From the NCBI RefSeq assembly GCF_000485595.1, contig NW_014577308.1:282834-346833 (forward strand): a DNA stretch of 64,000 nucleotides, in the 5' to 3' direction. The first letter of the stretch is position 1. Every line of letters starts with the position of its first letter. Shown one piece after another: positions 36,801 through 47,991 of the stretch. Source of the DNA: Priapulus caudatus (Eukaryota > Priapulida > Priapulimorpha > Priapulimorphida > Priapulidae). A model generated the notes under the pieces. That model was not told the origin of the DNA. It ran no database searches and worked only from the letters and a program-made list of their open reading frames with translations. Position numbers and translations under genes: made by a program.

Positions 36801-39800
36801 TCTACTAAATTCAAGCAGGACATTTTTTGGTAGTTTGGTAGACTATTACTCTCGTTGGAATCGAAGTTGACGAGGCTGACAATCTTACCAGGCTCTGCAG
36901 TAATTAACACAGGACATGAAAAGCAATGTTTACGGCTTTTCGTATCAGAGGCTCGTATATCGGATAATGAGGCGCAAATATACCTCATCACGAATTCCGT
37001 GCAGTTTGCTAAGTCGTGGGGATTCACTCACGAAAACGGACCACACCCATACACACCACAACCAGAGAATGTGTGATGGCTGACGTTGCCGTGGCGACGG
37101 CTAAACACATTACTGAAGCTGGATGATCCAGAGATTGGATTGTTGAACTATAGAGCAACCTGCGCATTCAGCTACGCGAGTGTGTCTCCAGTCTATGGCA
37201 CTACAGGAGACGAGAACTACCGGACCAGACTTCCGATACTGGAGCGAAATCTACTGCCAAATGTTCCAGATACCAGCACGCAATCCGTCAGTCTGACGAA
37301 TCAGCTAAGCCAACCTACAAGAAGGTATTATGATGCAGGAAGGTGCTCGAATACTACCTCACCTGTCCAGTAGTCAGTTGGCACTGACGAAGCGGTGGAC
37401 ACGTGAGAAGCGGCTGGGAACAAGTGGGAAACAGTTCGGTGGTTGACAGAAAACAACCGTCTACAGTCATTCAGCGACGATGCGGAATTCATCGTCGGAA
37501 CCGTAAACTATACAATGAACCCAGTGACACCTAGTGGGCATCGAATTCTTACGCACCACCCACACAGCAAGGCCATAGTTTGTTGCCGGCAGCAGAGACG
37601 GTTGTTTTGACAACGCATTTACCCCAACATGTGCGCAGGCAAACAATGGTCTACGAGTCGAAGCGAAGAATGCAGATACAGTTCGCCATCTGATGCTCAG
37701 CAACATACGCTTATGGTACCAGTGACCTCACATCGGCAGCGAGTGTCCGGGCCACGTTGCGTCTCCTCACGCTTTCAGAACTACAAGGTGTTAGTTTAAG
37801 GCGACTAAGATCGCTAAGGGCAGAATAATCCCTGGATCTGAGTCCAGACAGTGGGCAGGTCTTACCCTACTGGTCTGTATTAGATGTTAAGTGTCCGTTG
37901 TTAGGCATTGATATGAAAAGTTACATCTTTGTCATTCAAAGACATTCATGGCTATAGAATAAGATGGTTTATCTCAAGGAAAGGATAGATGTCATATGAT
38001 TTTAATGACGGTCGCGCCGTGTAGGAGAGTTGTCTATCTTTTAGTTAGATATGTGAGATGCAGGCGGGACTACAGGAGTTCTGCCTCAGCTACGTTTCTT
38101 AAATAAAAGATCTAGCTGACGAGTTAAATCCTTTTTGGTTTACCAATCAATGACAAGCGGGGTGGGGGGGCAATGGTTAACGTGAAAGTGTCGAATCGGC
38201 GGTCGTAAATCCGTACGGATTGGGGTGGGGATGATGCGATAGCCATCACTAATCTCACGAGCAAGCGCCACAATAATTTACGCACACGCGCGCGATGCGC
38301 ACCTGACGAACATACCACACCACCGCTACACTGCACACGACACACACTACACACACACACAACACACACACACGACACACACACACACAACGAGACAAAC
38401 AACAAACACACACACAACACACGTACTACACAGGGGGGTAGCCAGATATGTGCACTGTAGGCCCGCGCCTACACTTTTTTGGCAAGTATATCTTCTTTTT
38501 TTTAAAACCCATAATGTCAGATATCCATAAGCTTGCTGGTACGAGTTTAACGAGTCTAGGCCAGGAAAAACTATTTGAACTGAACGAGCAGAATATGCGT
38601 AAATTAGGTGGACCGTTATTCTTCTGTCATCTGGCTGTCTTTCTATCGCGTTGTGCCGTTCCACTTCAACTCACTCTAACCCCTGCGCGAAAAAGCACTA
38701 GGGATCATGGATCTTGTCAGGTTTTTTTTAAACATTTAGACTCGTTGGTAACACTATTTTAAACGTCGTTTGTGTTTTTTGGGTTTTAAAAGTGATATTG
38801 AATGAGGTGGTCTCAAGTCTAGGCAAAGGGCCAGGGAACCGAATGAACACTCGGGGAAGGGCCGTTTCCGGCCATCTTGGGTGGCGTTGTAAACTCAAAA
38901 TTTCTGTGTACGCCTCCGCCAACGATGGTGGCGCTCGCTGAGATAGTGTCCCTACAATGTTATGGAATCCTGGCATACGCCCCTGATACATTTTATATAT
39001 GTATACATGACCGCGTGGCACGCACATGCCAAATTTGAACAACCGTATACGTTTGGCACATGCCCGTAGGCTGCAGTGCTAGGGCGCATGCACCCAGAAA
39101 TTTTGAATATTTAAGGCCATTTTCCTGCAATCTGAGCATACTGTGGGGCCAGTATTCTGGCATGCTGATGACACTATCTTTGTAACCCTAGACTCAACCC
39201 TACAAGTTAGGATTCAAAACACTTTTCATTACTTTTCGAGAGCGTACAGTTAGGTTACTATAGTAATAATACATGTATTAAAACACAGGTGAGATTGCAA
39301 TTTCTCACAATTTCACGTGTTTTTGATGTTTGCAACCATACGATTTTTGTGCTATTTGTGAGCTGGAAACATTTTCTTGCAGAGGTTCATTTGCATGGTC
39401 TGCCGCCCTCAAAGGCACATTGTGTTCAGTTAAATAATCCGTAAATCTCACTTCTGCTCAAAACAGACAATTCTCTATCTTGTCTCAAAAAGCTTGATAT
39501 ATCTCGGTTATATTGATGATCGTTCACTGCACCCGCATAGCACTTGTACTTTTGAGAGACTATATGCCTCTGGCAGTCACTCCTTCCTCCGTGCCCCACT
39601 TGAAAGTCTGTTTTGCATGCCATGCAATAGCCATGATTAACACCGAATTGTACTGTAGGCTATACAGTTATACATACATTTAAAAAACTCATTTCTCATG
39701 CATTACGCTGAAATTGAAACAATCACATTTCTTTCTTTTTTCTTCTTCCTTACTTTTTTTTCTCTTTTTTGAATTTCACGGGGGGTATATTTGTACAGGC

Positions 39801-42800
39801 CATCCCCCCTCCTTCAAGAGCGGGGGGATGCATCCCCCCATTCCCCCGGTATTTACGCCCCTGGTGCGAATCACTTGAAGAGCGCGCTTCCTAGGGGTGG
39901 GTGCAGGGAGGGGGAGTTTCATTAAATTATTAGAAAAAGAAGACGATTCGTTGTACCGTTCTCGGCTCTTAATCCTGAATTTTCAAAAATAATATTGGAT
40001 TTATTGTTAAACAAGATTTCGATTTTTTTTAGGATATCTTCAGAAAAGAGCATCATGCATGTGATAAATATATTGACGTTTAAATCATCAAACAATCAGC
40101 ATTTCATCATAAGATTTCCATAATTGCTAGCAGGACTGTGTGACAGGTCAGACACATAATAAGAATACACAAGTAGCACGTAGAGAACCCGACCCGCTGT
40201 ACACAAAATATCCGTAGAGCTCGATAGTCATATTATTGTGTAGGTACGCATGATATGTTATGCTGAGCTGGATAAAAGGCAAACTGCGCTGGGCTCAAAG
40301 CTCATTTCACAAAATATTTTTAAATAATTACTAAAAGATATCTGTTGTTTCTTTTATAATCTTTTTAACACAGTCTTTGTCATGTGTCTTTGTATGCTCT
40401 TTTTTCTTCCTACGTCTTCTTACTTTTTTCTCTTCTCTCTCTTTTTTTGGCCGGCGTTTTGAGGGGGGGCGACCGCCCTCACCGCCCCCCCTGGCTACGC
40501 GCCTGGCTGAAGCTTATTAATATTAGTACTGAAGCTGAAAGTACTGAACGCTACTCACTGAACTCGGTAGTGAATACTGAAGCTATAACTCTACTAAACT
40601 TACTAGGCTGAAGCTAATTCATTAACGCAAGCAACACTGTTTATATGATTTCAGCAGCATAAATATTGTTACAGTAACATTAGCTTCTGTTCCTCCTGTT
40701 GGACCTGTCCCTGGACGTCCTGTTCCTCCAGTGGAACATAGAGTTCCACTGTAACATTACAGCCTCATACATCCACACATGTACACATTTTTCTAGCAAA
40801 CCCATTTCACTTCTTTCTTAACAGTAAACAAATTAATGTTTAACCCTCCTCTTGCTGGGTCACTGCGCTTTGACCTGTGACCTCCAATTTCGTGCTCATG
40901 ATGGATTCCCTCCCCATCACTCTATACATCGAATATCAACAGCCTAGGTCGAGCTGCTGACATTTGTCTCGCAATTCGGATTATTCCGTATTAAGAGGGA
41001 AATATTACTTAATTACTTAATTAATTAAACATTTCGTGTAGTCGTGATAGATGGAACAGGACCAGTCAGCCTGCTAGCCCGCGGAGTGGCAAAGAAAATG
41101 GGCCTAGTTACCCATGTAGATGAAATCTTGAGTCAGTTCAACTCAGATATTGGTCTCTTGAAGACCGAACCAGTCAACACCACTGTGTGTCAACACCGCA
41201 CGAAAAGTTCCGTTTCCCCTGATGGATGCGGTGAAAACAGAAATACGGAGAATGCAGGATAGTGGAGTGATCCGTCCTGTCACTGAGCCCACCGAATGGT
41301 GTGCAGCTATGGTTCCGGTTCAGAAGAAAAATGGTAAACTGCGCATTTGTGTTGACCTAAAAAGACTGAATAGGGCTGTTCGCAGAGAACATTATACACT
41401 TCCGAATCTAAGCGACATCGCTCCTAAGTTGGCTCAGTCCAAGTACTTTACCAAGCTGGATGCAGCAAGTGGATTTTGGCAGATCCCCTTGGATGAGAAA
41501 AGCCAACTGCTCACAACATTCATGACGCCGTTTGGGAGGTATGCATTCTGCCGCGTTCCCTTCGGTATTACTTCGGCGCCAGAGATCTTCCAGCGAAAAA
41601 TGACCGAGTTACTTCAGGGCTTGGAAGGAGTAGAGGTCATAATGGATGATATCTTGGTTCATGGCCGATCCATGGAAGAGCATGAAAGGAGGCTAACTGA
41701 AGTTCTGACGAGACTTCAGGAAGCAAGTCTTCGCTTAAACCGAGAGAAATGCCAGTTTAGGATGAAAGAATTGGTTTACTTTGGTGACCTTATCGGTGCT
41801 GAAGGGATCAAGCCAGACCCAGAGAAGGTACGGGCAATGATGGATCTGACTCCACCCTCCAATGTCAGGGAACTCTGTAGCTTGATTGGAATGTTTCAAT
41901 ACCTAGGCAAGTTTGCAAACAACCTGTCTTCGGTTATGAAGCCCATGACAGATCTGCTGAGGTCTGACAGTGTCTGGTTATGGGGGCCAAGTCAGCAAGG
42001 TGCCTTCCAAGAAACCAAACAGCTACTATGCGCTTCTCCAACACTAGCATACTATGATGCGAAAAAGCCAACGATCATAAGTGCTGATGCTAGCAGTTTC
42101 GGGATAGGGGCCGTACTCCAGTAGCAGTAAAACCAGTAGCATTCTGCTCAAGAACACTCAAGCGCTGAGCAGCGTTATGCTCAAATTGAGAAGGAATGTC
42201 TGGCGGCAGTATGGGCATGCGAAAAACTGTCTAGGTATCTGGTGGGATTACCACAGTTTACTCTACTGACNNNNNNNNNNNNNNNNNNNNNNNNNGCTCC
42301 CCTTATTGTTCGTACGAGACTGCTGATCGTAGCACGACAATTATACAATATACATTTGATTTAGCTACACATATATACAAGGAAATCTATTACAAAGGTT
42401 ATAGGTAAGCATCGTACTACTGCAATGACGTCAATGAAACACTGCAGCCCAGAGGTATTTAAAGAGATCGTAATGAAAAAGAAATGCTTGGATATGTTGA
42501 ATTCAGATTCTATAGACCAACAAATTAGTATTACCATTGACCAAGTGACATTGAGGTTCACCAGGAGAAATTAAGCTTGAAAATGGCTATTACACAATCT
42601 ATCCCTGCACCTAGGGAAGACAGAAACCATTCTGTGTCGAGGCAAAAATGAAATGAGTCGACTTACAAACTTTGATGTGACATGCAATGGGTGACATATT
42701 GAAAGTAAGACTGCAGTAAAATACTTACGAGTACACTTACACGACAATTTGACTGCTGAAATGACACGAAGCAAACGAAGGAAAACGAAGCGAAGTTATT

Positions 42801-45277
42801 TACAGGAAAGCTCAATATTTGAAGAAATCATGTAGAAAATTGCTAGTTACTGCCTTCATTCATTGTGATATTACCTTACAGTTGTATGCACTACAACACC
42901 GTGGCATGATATATGGATGGATGCAATATTGATGGATATGTATGAATCCGAAACTATATATGTTCTATGCTCTATGCATAGGTCTATGCTATATGCACTC
43001 TGCTCTGCTATATATGCATGCTGTAACTATGACGTCATCGCAAATATCAGAAAATCCGGGGTACCAACATGGATACGGGACGTTGAAGCGCACGTCACGA
43101 TTGCAGCTAGACTGGTACGGACCTTCACTCCGCCAAGTATCCTTGGCTACACTCAACTTATAGTTAGTGCAGCGTGTGGAACTGTCCACCGGGTAGCAGT
43201 CTAGCTTAGTCAGCCGAGCCTTGTGTAGAAAAAAGACTTGAAAATGCTATGTACATGGTCTCGTTGCTCCATCTATGGGACGCCATATGTACGAGAATAA
43301 TTTCACGGCATGAAACGGAAAAAATGGAAACTCGCTTTTCTAGAGGGAAACGAAACGCGCGAGGTAGCAAACCAACAATTACGACCATTTGTAGGAAATG
43401 TCCAGCTACGTGCGTAGTGAAACCCCTCCTGCAATGGGCAGAACTGCTCAATTCAGCAATTATCCGGGCTTTGGTCTATACCCAAAGGGACCTGGCTAAG
43501 GTGATGGAGTGGGGGCAGCGAACTTGAGTGAGTTTGCCGCGCTTCGCGCGGATATCCAGCTGCAGATCGTCAAGAGTCAGCATTCCAAATTTAACGTAAC
43601 AAAGTCTCCAACCAAAACGTCCCAAAAAATAGACAAATGTGGTTTCCTATAAATAAGCTTAATTTGACCTTAACCTTGCCCCTGACCTTCATTGTTCGCA
43701 GGCAAATAGGTACTGACCTCCTAATTATCCGCACAATTTCCACATCCCAAATCAAATCGTTTAGATTCGTGCCGCTATTAGCGGCCTTCACACGAGATTC
43801 ACCGCTGGAACCGCTGGGAACCGCTGGTTCCGTACTTATCTGGTGCTGAATTCGGCTGAAATACCGTGCTAACACAACCCGTGTGTGTGTTCACACGAGA
43901 ATCGAGGCTTAGCTGGCTAGGTATAATAGTAAATAATTTGTCCGATAGAGGCCCATGAAAGTCAGTTATTTGTGGCAGTTTTTCAGTAAAATCACAATTA
44001 CGTCTTTCAAACCCCATTTCCTTCAGCTGAGCAGACATTTCACCACACACGATGCTGTCTTTTCTTGTGCCTTGCAATCTCGATCTTACTCGTTCATCAC
44101 CAAATATCGAGATCAATGCTGGGGTCTCGTTGTGCGACCACAACTGTCGCTATCGCTTTGCTTTTTCAGATGAGAATTTTTTTGGAGGCATGATCAGAAA
44201 TAGAGATGATGGAACAAAAATTCGCAGGAAATTCGGAGAAGTATTTTCAATGGCATGAGCCGGAAGTGAAAAACGACACTCCGCTGCCTATTATCAATGT
44301 AGCACATTACAGTTTCGTGGCTTAAGAGGCCTTGAATTGCGTTCACACGACAGACAATACGCGGGCATCGTGGTGCCGTACTTAAGCGGGTGTTTCAGCG
44401 TGGAATCACTTTCCGCGCCGAACAAGCCTCGTATTTCAGTACGGTACTTGGGAGGCCGCGTATAAAGGTAAAGCCTTGAATATTTTTACCATGTAAACGC
44501 TAAGTACGGTACTGAAATCCTCGTGTGAATGCAGCTATTGTTAACACCATAGAAATAATATAGATAGACTATGTCTCTATATATATCTATAGTTGGTTAA
44601 CACTATGAACGGACAGACAGTGGGTGGACGAATGGATGGACGGGTGGACGAACGCCTTGCGCCAGTGCCATTGCTTAAGCTTACTTGAGTTATAAATGCG
44701 GAGTTTTTACTGTGCACCCATTGCTATCGATTGTATAATTATTACACTAATAAAGGCATAGTTCATCCTTCCCTCCATTGGTCCTGAATGATTAGCCTCT
44801 CACTATACGAAAATATGCCCCAAACACCCGCTACACACGCTTCCCTATTGGTCCACCAGTTGGAAAGATTTACGCGTTCTAATTGGTCCCACTATACCAA
44901 AAAATCATTAAACACATTTGAGCGTAATAATGTGTGACACCTTGGTGATACTGCCGTGCTCTCACGATAATACTCATATTCATGTTTTCTCACACAGCGG
45001 AAAACGAACTGGCATAATAAAATTGTCTATACTGGAGTCTGGGAGGCTAGGCGACCTGATTGATGTGGAATTCTGCAATTCTCTAGCTGCCATGGACCTG
45101 TGTGACCCCGTGGACAAGGACATGTATGTAGATTGCTTGCGTTATACCCGTGGGGGATATATTGTCAATAGCATACGTGTGGATGGCGACACAACTGAAG
45201 ACATATTAGCCAAAGCGAAACATATTTTAAGTAACGTTTATAAAGATCCTGAATATTTAAAAAAATTTGAGAGATGA
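30863..45277 (+). CDS. ATP-grasp superfamily ligase-like enzyme, 433 residues, three exons
   Basis: Exons: 30863-31565, 32267-32585, 44998-45277; junction phases 1 and 2 match and the total is 433 codons plus TGA. ATP-grasp enzymes couple ATP hydrolysis to joining a carboxylate to an amine or thiol via an acylphosphate. The visible parts are: an N-terminal pre-grasp-like region (residues 1-110); the nucleotide-binding lysine in PAFIKL (K149); GYVCKG...HWVIGD (about 223-236); the metal-binding strand pair [10 protein letters not shown] and VHLMEING (E288, E301, N303); and a C-terminal [13 protein letters not shown] motif. All catalytic elements look intact. The ATG lies eight bases after a strong acceptor, so a 5' UTR intron is likely. 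AATAAA signals follow at about 45374. The substrate is unknown; I do not recognise a named orthologue. Intron 2 is 12.4 kb of nested mobile DNA and includes the assembly gap. Confidence 0.88.
31720..32156. mobile_element. hAT-like MITE in intron 1 of the ATP-grasp gene
   Basis: Inverted ends of about 45 bp (CCCGGGGGGTCACTATATAT on the left, CCGGCATATATAATGACCCC near the right). AAATGAAC flanks it directly at 31712-31719 and 32157-32164, an 8-bp duplication typical of hAT elements. The inside has ACCCCCTATTGCA(G/T)ACACAAT reiterated three times and no transposase. Confidence 0.85.
32267..32585 (+). CDS. Exon 2 of the ATP-grasp gene
   Basis: Follows GTTGATTTCAG; begins by completing Gly235 (G|GT). 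It encodes the second half of the ATP-grasp fold including the metal-ligand strands, and ends in phase 2 (TATAA|GTAAGT). Confidence 0.88.
32890..33070 (+). mobile_element. tRNA-derived SINE
   Basis: The head resembles a tRNA with a polymerase III A box (TGGCGCAGTGG, 32894) and B box (GGTTCGAGTCC, 32943), followed by a pyrimidine-rich tail. It lies in intron 2 of the ATP-grasp gene. Flanking sequence shows a diverged duplication (AAAGTTAAAAAGT...GTCAATAG(A/G)TG(A/G)CGG) on either side. Not a functional tRNA gene: the stems do not pair properly. Confidence 0.6.
33854..34540 (+). pseudogene. Gypsy gag with CCHC zinc knuckles
   Basis: An open frame of 151 codons (33854-34309) carries capsid-like sequence ([46 protein letters not shown]). 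A gag start lies upstream in a frame interrupted near 33742. Just after a frame change come CNRCGYDC and [14 protein letters not shown], the nucleic-acid-binding knuckles, near 34323 and 34390. This part is much less indel-ridden than the pol part that follows. Confidence 0.75.
34600..36110 (+). pseudogene. Gypsy protease/reverse transcriptase, heavily indel-broken
   Basis: Parallels 41033-42270 base for base but with frequent one-base insertions and deletions and comparatively few substitutions. No frame stays open across the polymerase domain. The pattern resembles uncorrected long-read sequence as much as true decay. Confidence 0.75.
38156..40505. other. Remaining right part of the hAT-like element
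   Basis: CA-rich microsatellite (38330-38430), several decayed MITE-end motifs (GGCATACGCCCCTG near 38972, TTTACGCCCCTGG near 39850, GGGGGG/CCCCCC runs at 39780-39850 and 40462-40490). No supported gene. Confidence 0.45.
41033..42270 (+). pseudogene. Ty3/Gypsy pol fragment, intact reverse transcriptase frame
   Basis: Starts abruptly at ACATTTCGTGTAGTCGTGAT after AT-rich sequence. The frame 41222-42124 (300 codons) covers the reverse transcriptase: [28 protein letters not shown], the catalytic IMDDILVHG, and the connection to RNase H ([14 protein letters not shown]). A frameshift/stop near 42120 separates it from the RNase H continuation ([19 protein letters not shown]). The sequence is cut by the N run at 42271. 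The missing protease start and later pol make it a fragment. Confidence 0.88.
42271..42295. other. Assembly gap (25 N)
   Basis: Run of 25 N inside the Gypsy fragment in intron 2 of the ATP-grasp gene. The real gap size is unknown. A single N also occurs at 49428. Confidence 1.
42400..42910 (+). pseudogene. LINE reverse transcriptase relic
   Basis: A frame reads [16 protein letters not shown], then NFDVTCNG, a stop, [18 protein letters not shown] and, after a shift, [11 protein letters not shown]. This is the pattern of the non-LTR reverse transcriptase C-terminal part (usually VKYLGVxLDxxL). At least one stop and frameshifts break it. A sister relic lies on the minus strand at 56475-56663. 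Confidence 0.7.
43107..43204. mobile_element. Fold-back MITE, CTAGACTGGTACC family, diverged
   Basis: Shares CTAGACTGGTAC..., GCCAAGTATCCTTGGCTACA and GTGTGGAACTGTCCACCGGG with the 2966-3067 element. Ends in GCAGTCTAG. Confidence 0.75.
43205..44997. other. Last part of ATP-grasp intron 2
   Basis: No supported gene. There is a partly palindromic TA-rich stretch at 44560-44605 and short GGACGGGTGGACGAA repeats near 44632. Frames here lack recognisable domains. Confidence 0.4.
44998..45277 (+). CDS. Exon 3 of the ATP-grasp gene (C-terminus)
   Basis: A TGTTTTCTCACACAG acceptor precedes 44998. The exon encodes [16 protein letters not shown] and continues to KKFER and TGA. The [21 protein letters not shown] stretch is the usual ATP-grasp closing segment, which ties this distant exon to exons 1-2 along with matching phase. 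Four-nucleotide AAAT/AATAAA repeats lie about 90 bp after the stop and contain polyadenylation signals. Confidence 0.85.
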
Positions 45278-45420
45278 AACAGATAAAAGTATTTCAGACT
45301 TTTTACACGTGGGCGAGTTACAAGCACCTATATACTGAAGACCCACGAGGTGAATTGTACATTGTACTCGTTAAATAAATAAGGAAATAAATAAATAAAT
45401 GAAAGTTACATGTATATATA

Positions 45421-45462
45421 TCAAGAGCTCATAATAGAGAGCTCTCTATTATGAGCTCTTGA
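45421..45462. mobile_element. Near-perfect CAAGAG...CTCTTG hairpin
   Basis: CAAGAGCTCATAATAGAGA (from 45422), two-base loop GC, then the exact complement. With the flanking TATATAT the perfect stem extends to 26 bp (45415-45440 and 45443-45468). Because both flanks are (AT)n, a target duplication cannot be sized. Shares TCAAGAG-N3-ATAATA with the hairpin at 10031. Confidence 0.75.
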
Positions 45463-45698
45463 TATATATATATATATAGATAGCCATGATGCATAGGTAA
45501 ATTTAGGATAGATCAATAGATGGATAGATAGATAGATAGATGTGTGACACATTCAATCATTATAATTTTAGCAATATTTCTAAAATCCAGCTTCATAATA
45601 TTCCCGGCCATAGCGGCAGGTAAGCATTCGAGACATTGTCATGACCATGTACTACACACATCATTCTCAGTTGAAGATCTAAAAAAGTTGTATCCAGC

Positions 45699-45900
45699 AA
45701 AAGACATATTAGCAAACGCGAAACAGATTTTAAGTATTGCGTTTTAAAGATCCCTGCAATATTTAAAAAATATGAGAGATGAATACAGATAAAGTATTAA
45801 GGTTTTTTAGCAACGTGGGCGAGTTGCATAGGACTGTTTTGAAGACGTCACGAGTGTTGGTGGATTGTACGCATTGTATTCGCTTAAAAATAAATGAAAA
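45699..45900 (+). pseudogene. Partial duplicate of ATP-grasp exon 3 and 3' UTR
   Basis: From AAGACATATTAGCAAACGCG the sequence tracks 45199-45390, including TATTTAAAAAATATGAGAGATG for the gene's end, CGTGGGCGAGTT of the UTR, and the terminal AAATAAATGAAAA. A frameshift follows the KQIL codons. Upstream sequence (45543-45698) is not exon 3 but is repeated again at 46515-46650. Confidence 0.8.
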
Positions 45901-45989
45901 TGTTAGTTGTATATTATAGTACTAGATATAGATACAGGCCCTCGCCCCCCTGCCTCCCTCCCCGCCCTGTTTGACCGAATTACAGTTCG

Positions 45990-46446
45990 ATCGTCTTATA
46001 GCCAGGGGGGTTCGGGGGTTCGACGAACCCCCCGCCGCCCCCAGCAAAAATATTTTTTTTTTTTAATGCCAAGATTTCATTTCACGGTCGCTCATTAGTG
46101 TATATTGCAAATCTCCATCGTGCGGGAATGAGCGACAGTGAACACCCTCCCCACTCCCCCGCTTCGGTCGTTGGCTCCCTCGCCTGGTCGCTCGCGCCGA
46201 GCAGCGAGTGTACACGGGAGGGGGGGGTCAGGGAGTCCGCACCCATTGCTCGCGCAGAGAACGCATCTTGAGGGGCGTGTAATTTAAAAAAAATGGTGGG
46301 AGGGCCGTACCACCCTTCGCGTAGCTTGCACTTTGTGGTTACGGTTAGACCCCCCCCCCCTGGTACAAAGTCTGTACACGCCCTGCCGAGCAAATTGCAA
46401 CATTGAAAACGGAACCCCCCCAATATAAGCTGAGTACGGGCCCTGT
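45990..46446 (-). mobile_element. Diverged relative of the 21308-21794 MITE, inverted
   Basis: In reverse orientation it shows the same order of landmarks: TACGGGCCC end, poly-C near 46356, CGCGCAGAGAACGCATCTTG, GCTCGCGCC..., and GATGGAGATTTGCA complement. The 45990 end has lost the CAGGCCCGTA tip. Confidence 0.7.
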
Positions 46447-46449
46447 AGA

Positions 46450-46650
46450 TTATAGATAGATAGATAGATAGAGATAAATAGATAGATCAATAGATGGATA
46501 GATAGATAGATAGATCGTGACACATTCAATCATATATTTTACTATACTTCTAAATCCAGCTTCATAATCATTCCCGGCCATCAGCAAGGCAGGTACATTC
46601 GAGACATTGTATGACCATGTACTACACACTATATTCTCAGTTGAATCTAA
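46450..46650. repeat. Repeat of 45480-45690 with GATA microsatellite
   Basis: (GATA)n then TGACACATTCAATCAT, AAATCCAGCTTCATAAT, TTCCCGGCCAT, CGAGACATTGT and ACCATGTACTACACAC occur in the same order as at 45508-45680. It is a local direct duplication with many small indels. Confidence 0.8.
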
Positions 46651-47991
46651 AAAATCGTTATAACTTTACGATATAAATCTATATACTGAGATTGTATACT
46701 GTATTTATATCGATTTACGATATAATCGTATTTATTTATTAGAGTAAAATAAGTTTAATGTAATTGTTATAGGTTTATGTATATCACTACTAGTAGTGAC
46801 ATATGTTTGGTAATATTGATTGCAGAACAGAAATTTTCTACTGTCACCGTAAAACTTTGTGATCTATACACTGAAAAATAAATGATGGCTACAAATTAGG
46901 AGAAGTTGTTTGTGTTGTTGGTTTCTTATACGCGTTCTTGCTGCTCAGGTATAATAATATGCCTTAACACGGTTACATACTGTTTTTAATGTCTGTATTC
47001 CGTGAGCCTGCAAGATCATATCGTCATGTTCCAATGCATATACCGAAGAGGATAAAATGAGCATGAATATGCGCCTGTTACTCACGTACCCATATATAAC
47101 AACTTCGTGCAAGATATAGATAAGTCAGATCAGTGTTTCATTTGGGTAAACGCGAATATGATAAAGAAATTTATTTTTTGTAGTAAATCATGACACTTAA
47201 ATTCCTGACAGATTTGAATTGCTTTAAAGATCGTACACTCGTACCATCGCATGCATAACATTATTGTGGTTTCCTTTGCTTATGTGTTGTATAATTAATA
47301 CAGATTGCATCGATTGAATAAAATTACTCAGATGTCGTCCATGCCCTACGGCAGAGTTCATCTCTGCGCTATACATAATATCTGACACATAAACAGATAA
47401 GATTTCATAATCCGCCCCGCGACTCTACGTACACGAACAACGAGACGTCCCTCCATCCATCAAGTGTAACAGGTAAAGTAAACGAAAAGACAAAGACAAG
47501 GAGTGAGAACACGACGTATCTTTATCACAATGATAACATATCGTACATACGATACAAAACGGACAGCAGAACGCACCCGGTACAGCGCTACAGAACAGAG
47601 ACGTGGCTGTGACCGTGACCGTGACTGCGACTGTGACTGCGACTTAGACTGACTGAGCCTCGAACCTCGAACCTGGTCAGGGCATCCGTTACTAGCGTTC
47701 CCTTTTTATTATACCCATGTATTTGTATATTGCCCCTGTAATGTGCTCGTTCCGAACACGACCCACATTATATATAAACTAGTGGCTGCGGGCTGCAGCT
47801 TAAAGTGCCACAGCTAAGTGGCTGCGGGAATATGTTAATTAGTTGTACCGTACATAGATGTCCGAACAGCCCGCATGTGACATGACGACACTGCGTTACA
47901 TTTTATCGACGTTAAACCCCCAGGAAAGTCGGTAGAATCGGTAAAACGAAGAATGAAAGAATGATGCATTGCCCCCGAATAATATCTCTCA
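46651..47991. other. Unassigned spacer, no gene seen
   Basis: AT-rich. Contains a GTGACC/GTGACT/GCGACT hexamer run (47606-47650). No domain-bearing frame. Confidence 0.4.

Larger units (their letters stand above)
33345..38155 (+). mobile_element. Ty3/Gypsy element with both LTRs
   Basis: The LTRs (about 33345-33524 and 37990-38150) share AGGAGAGTTGTCTATCTTTT, AGCTACGTTTCTT and an AATAAA, and end near ACACAATCA/ACCAATCA. A TGGTGTCAGAAGTG sequence after the 5' LTR is a typical primer-binding site. Inside are gag with zinc knuckles (33660-34540), then protease, reverse transcriptase and later pol sequence (34600-37950) broken by very many single-base indels. Target duplication not identified. 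Confidence 0.8.
33302..40505. mobile_element. hAT-like element with 8-bp duplication, invaded by Gypsy
   Basis: Ends CAGGCGCGTAGCTAGG (33302) and CTGGCTACGCGCCTG (to 40505) are inverted repeats with one mismatch in 15. GCTGAAGC flanks both (33294-33301, 40506-40513). Removing the Gypsy insertion (about 33340-38155) leaves about 2.4 kb with no transposase. Confidence 0.75.
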
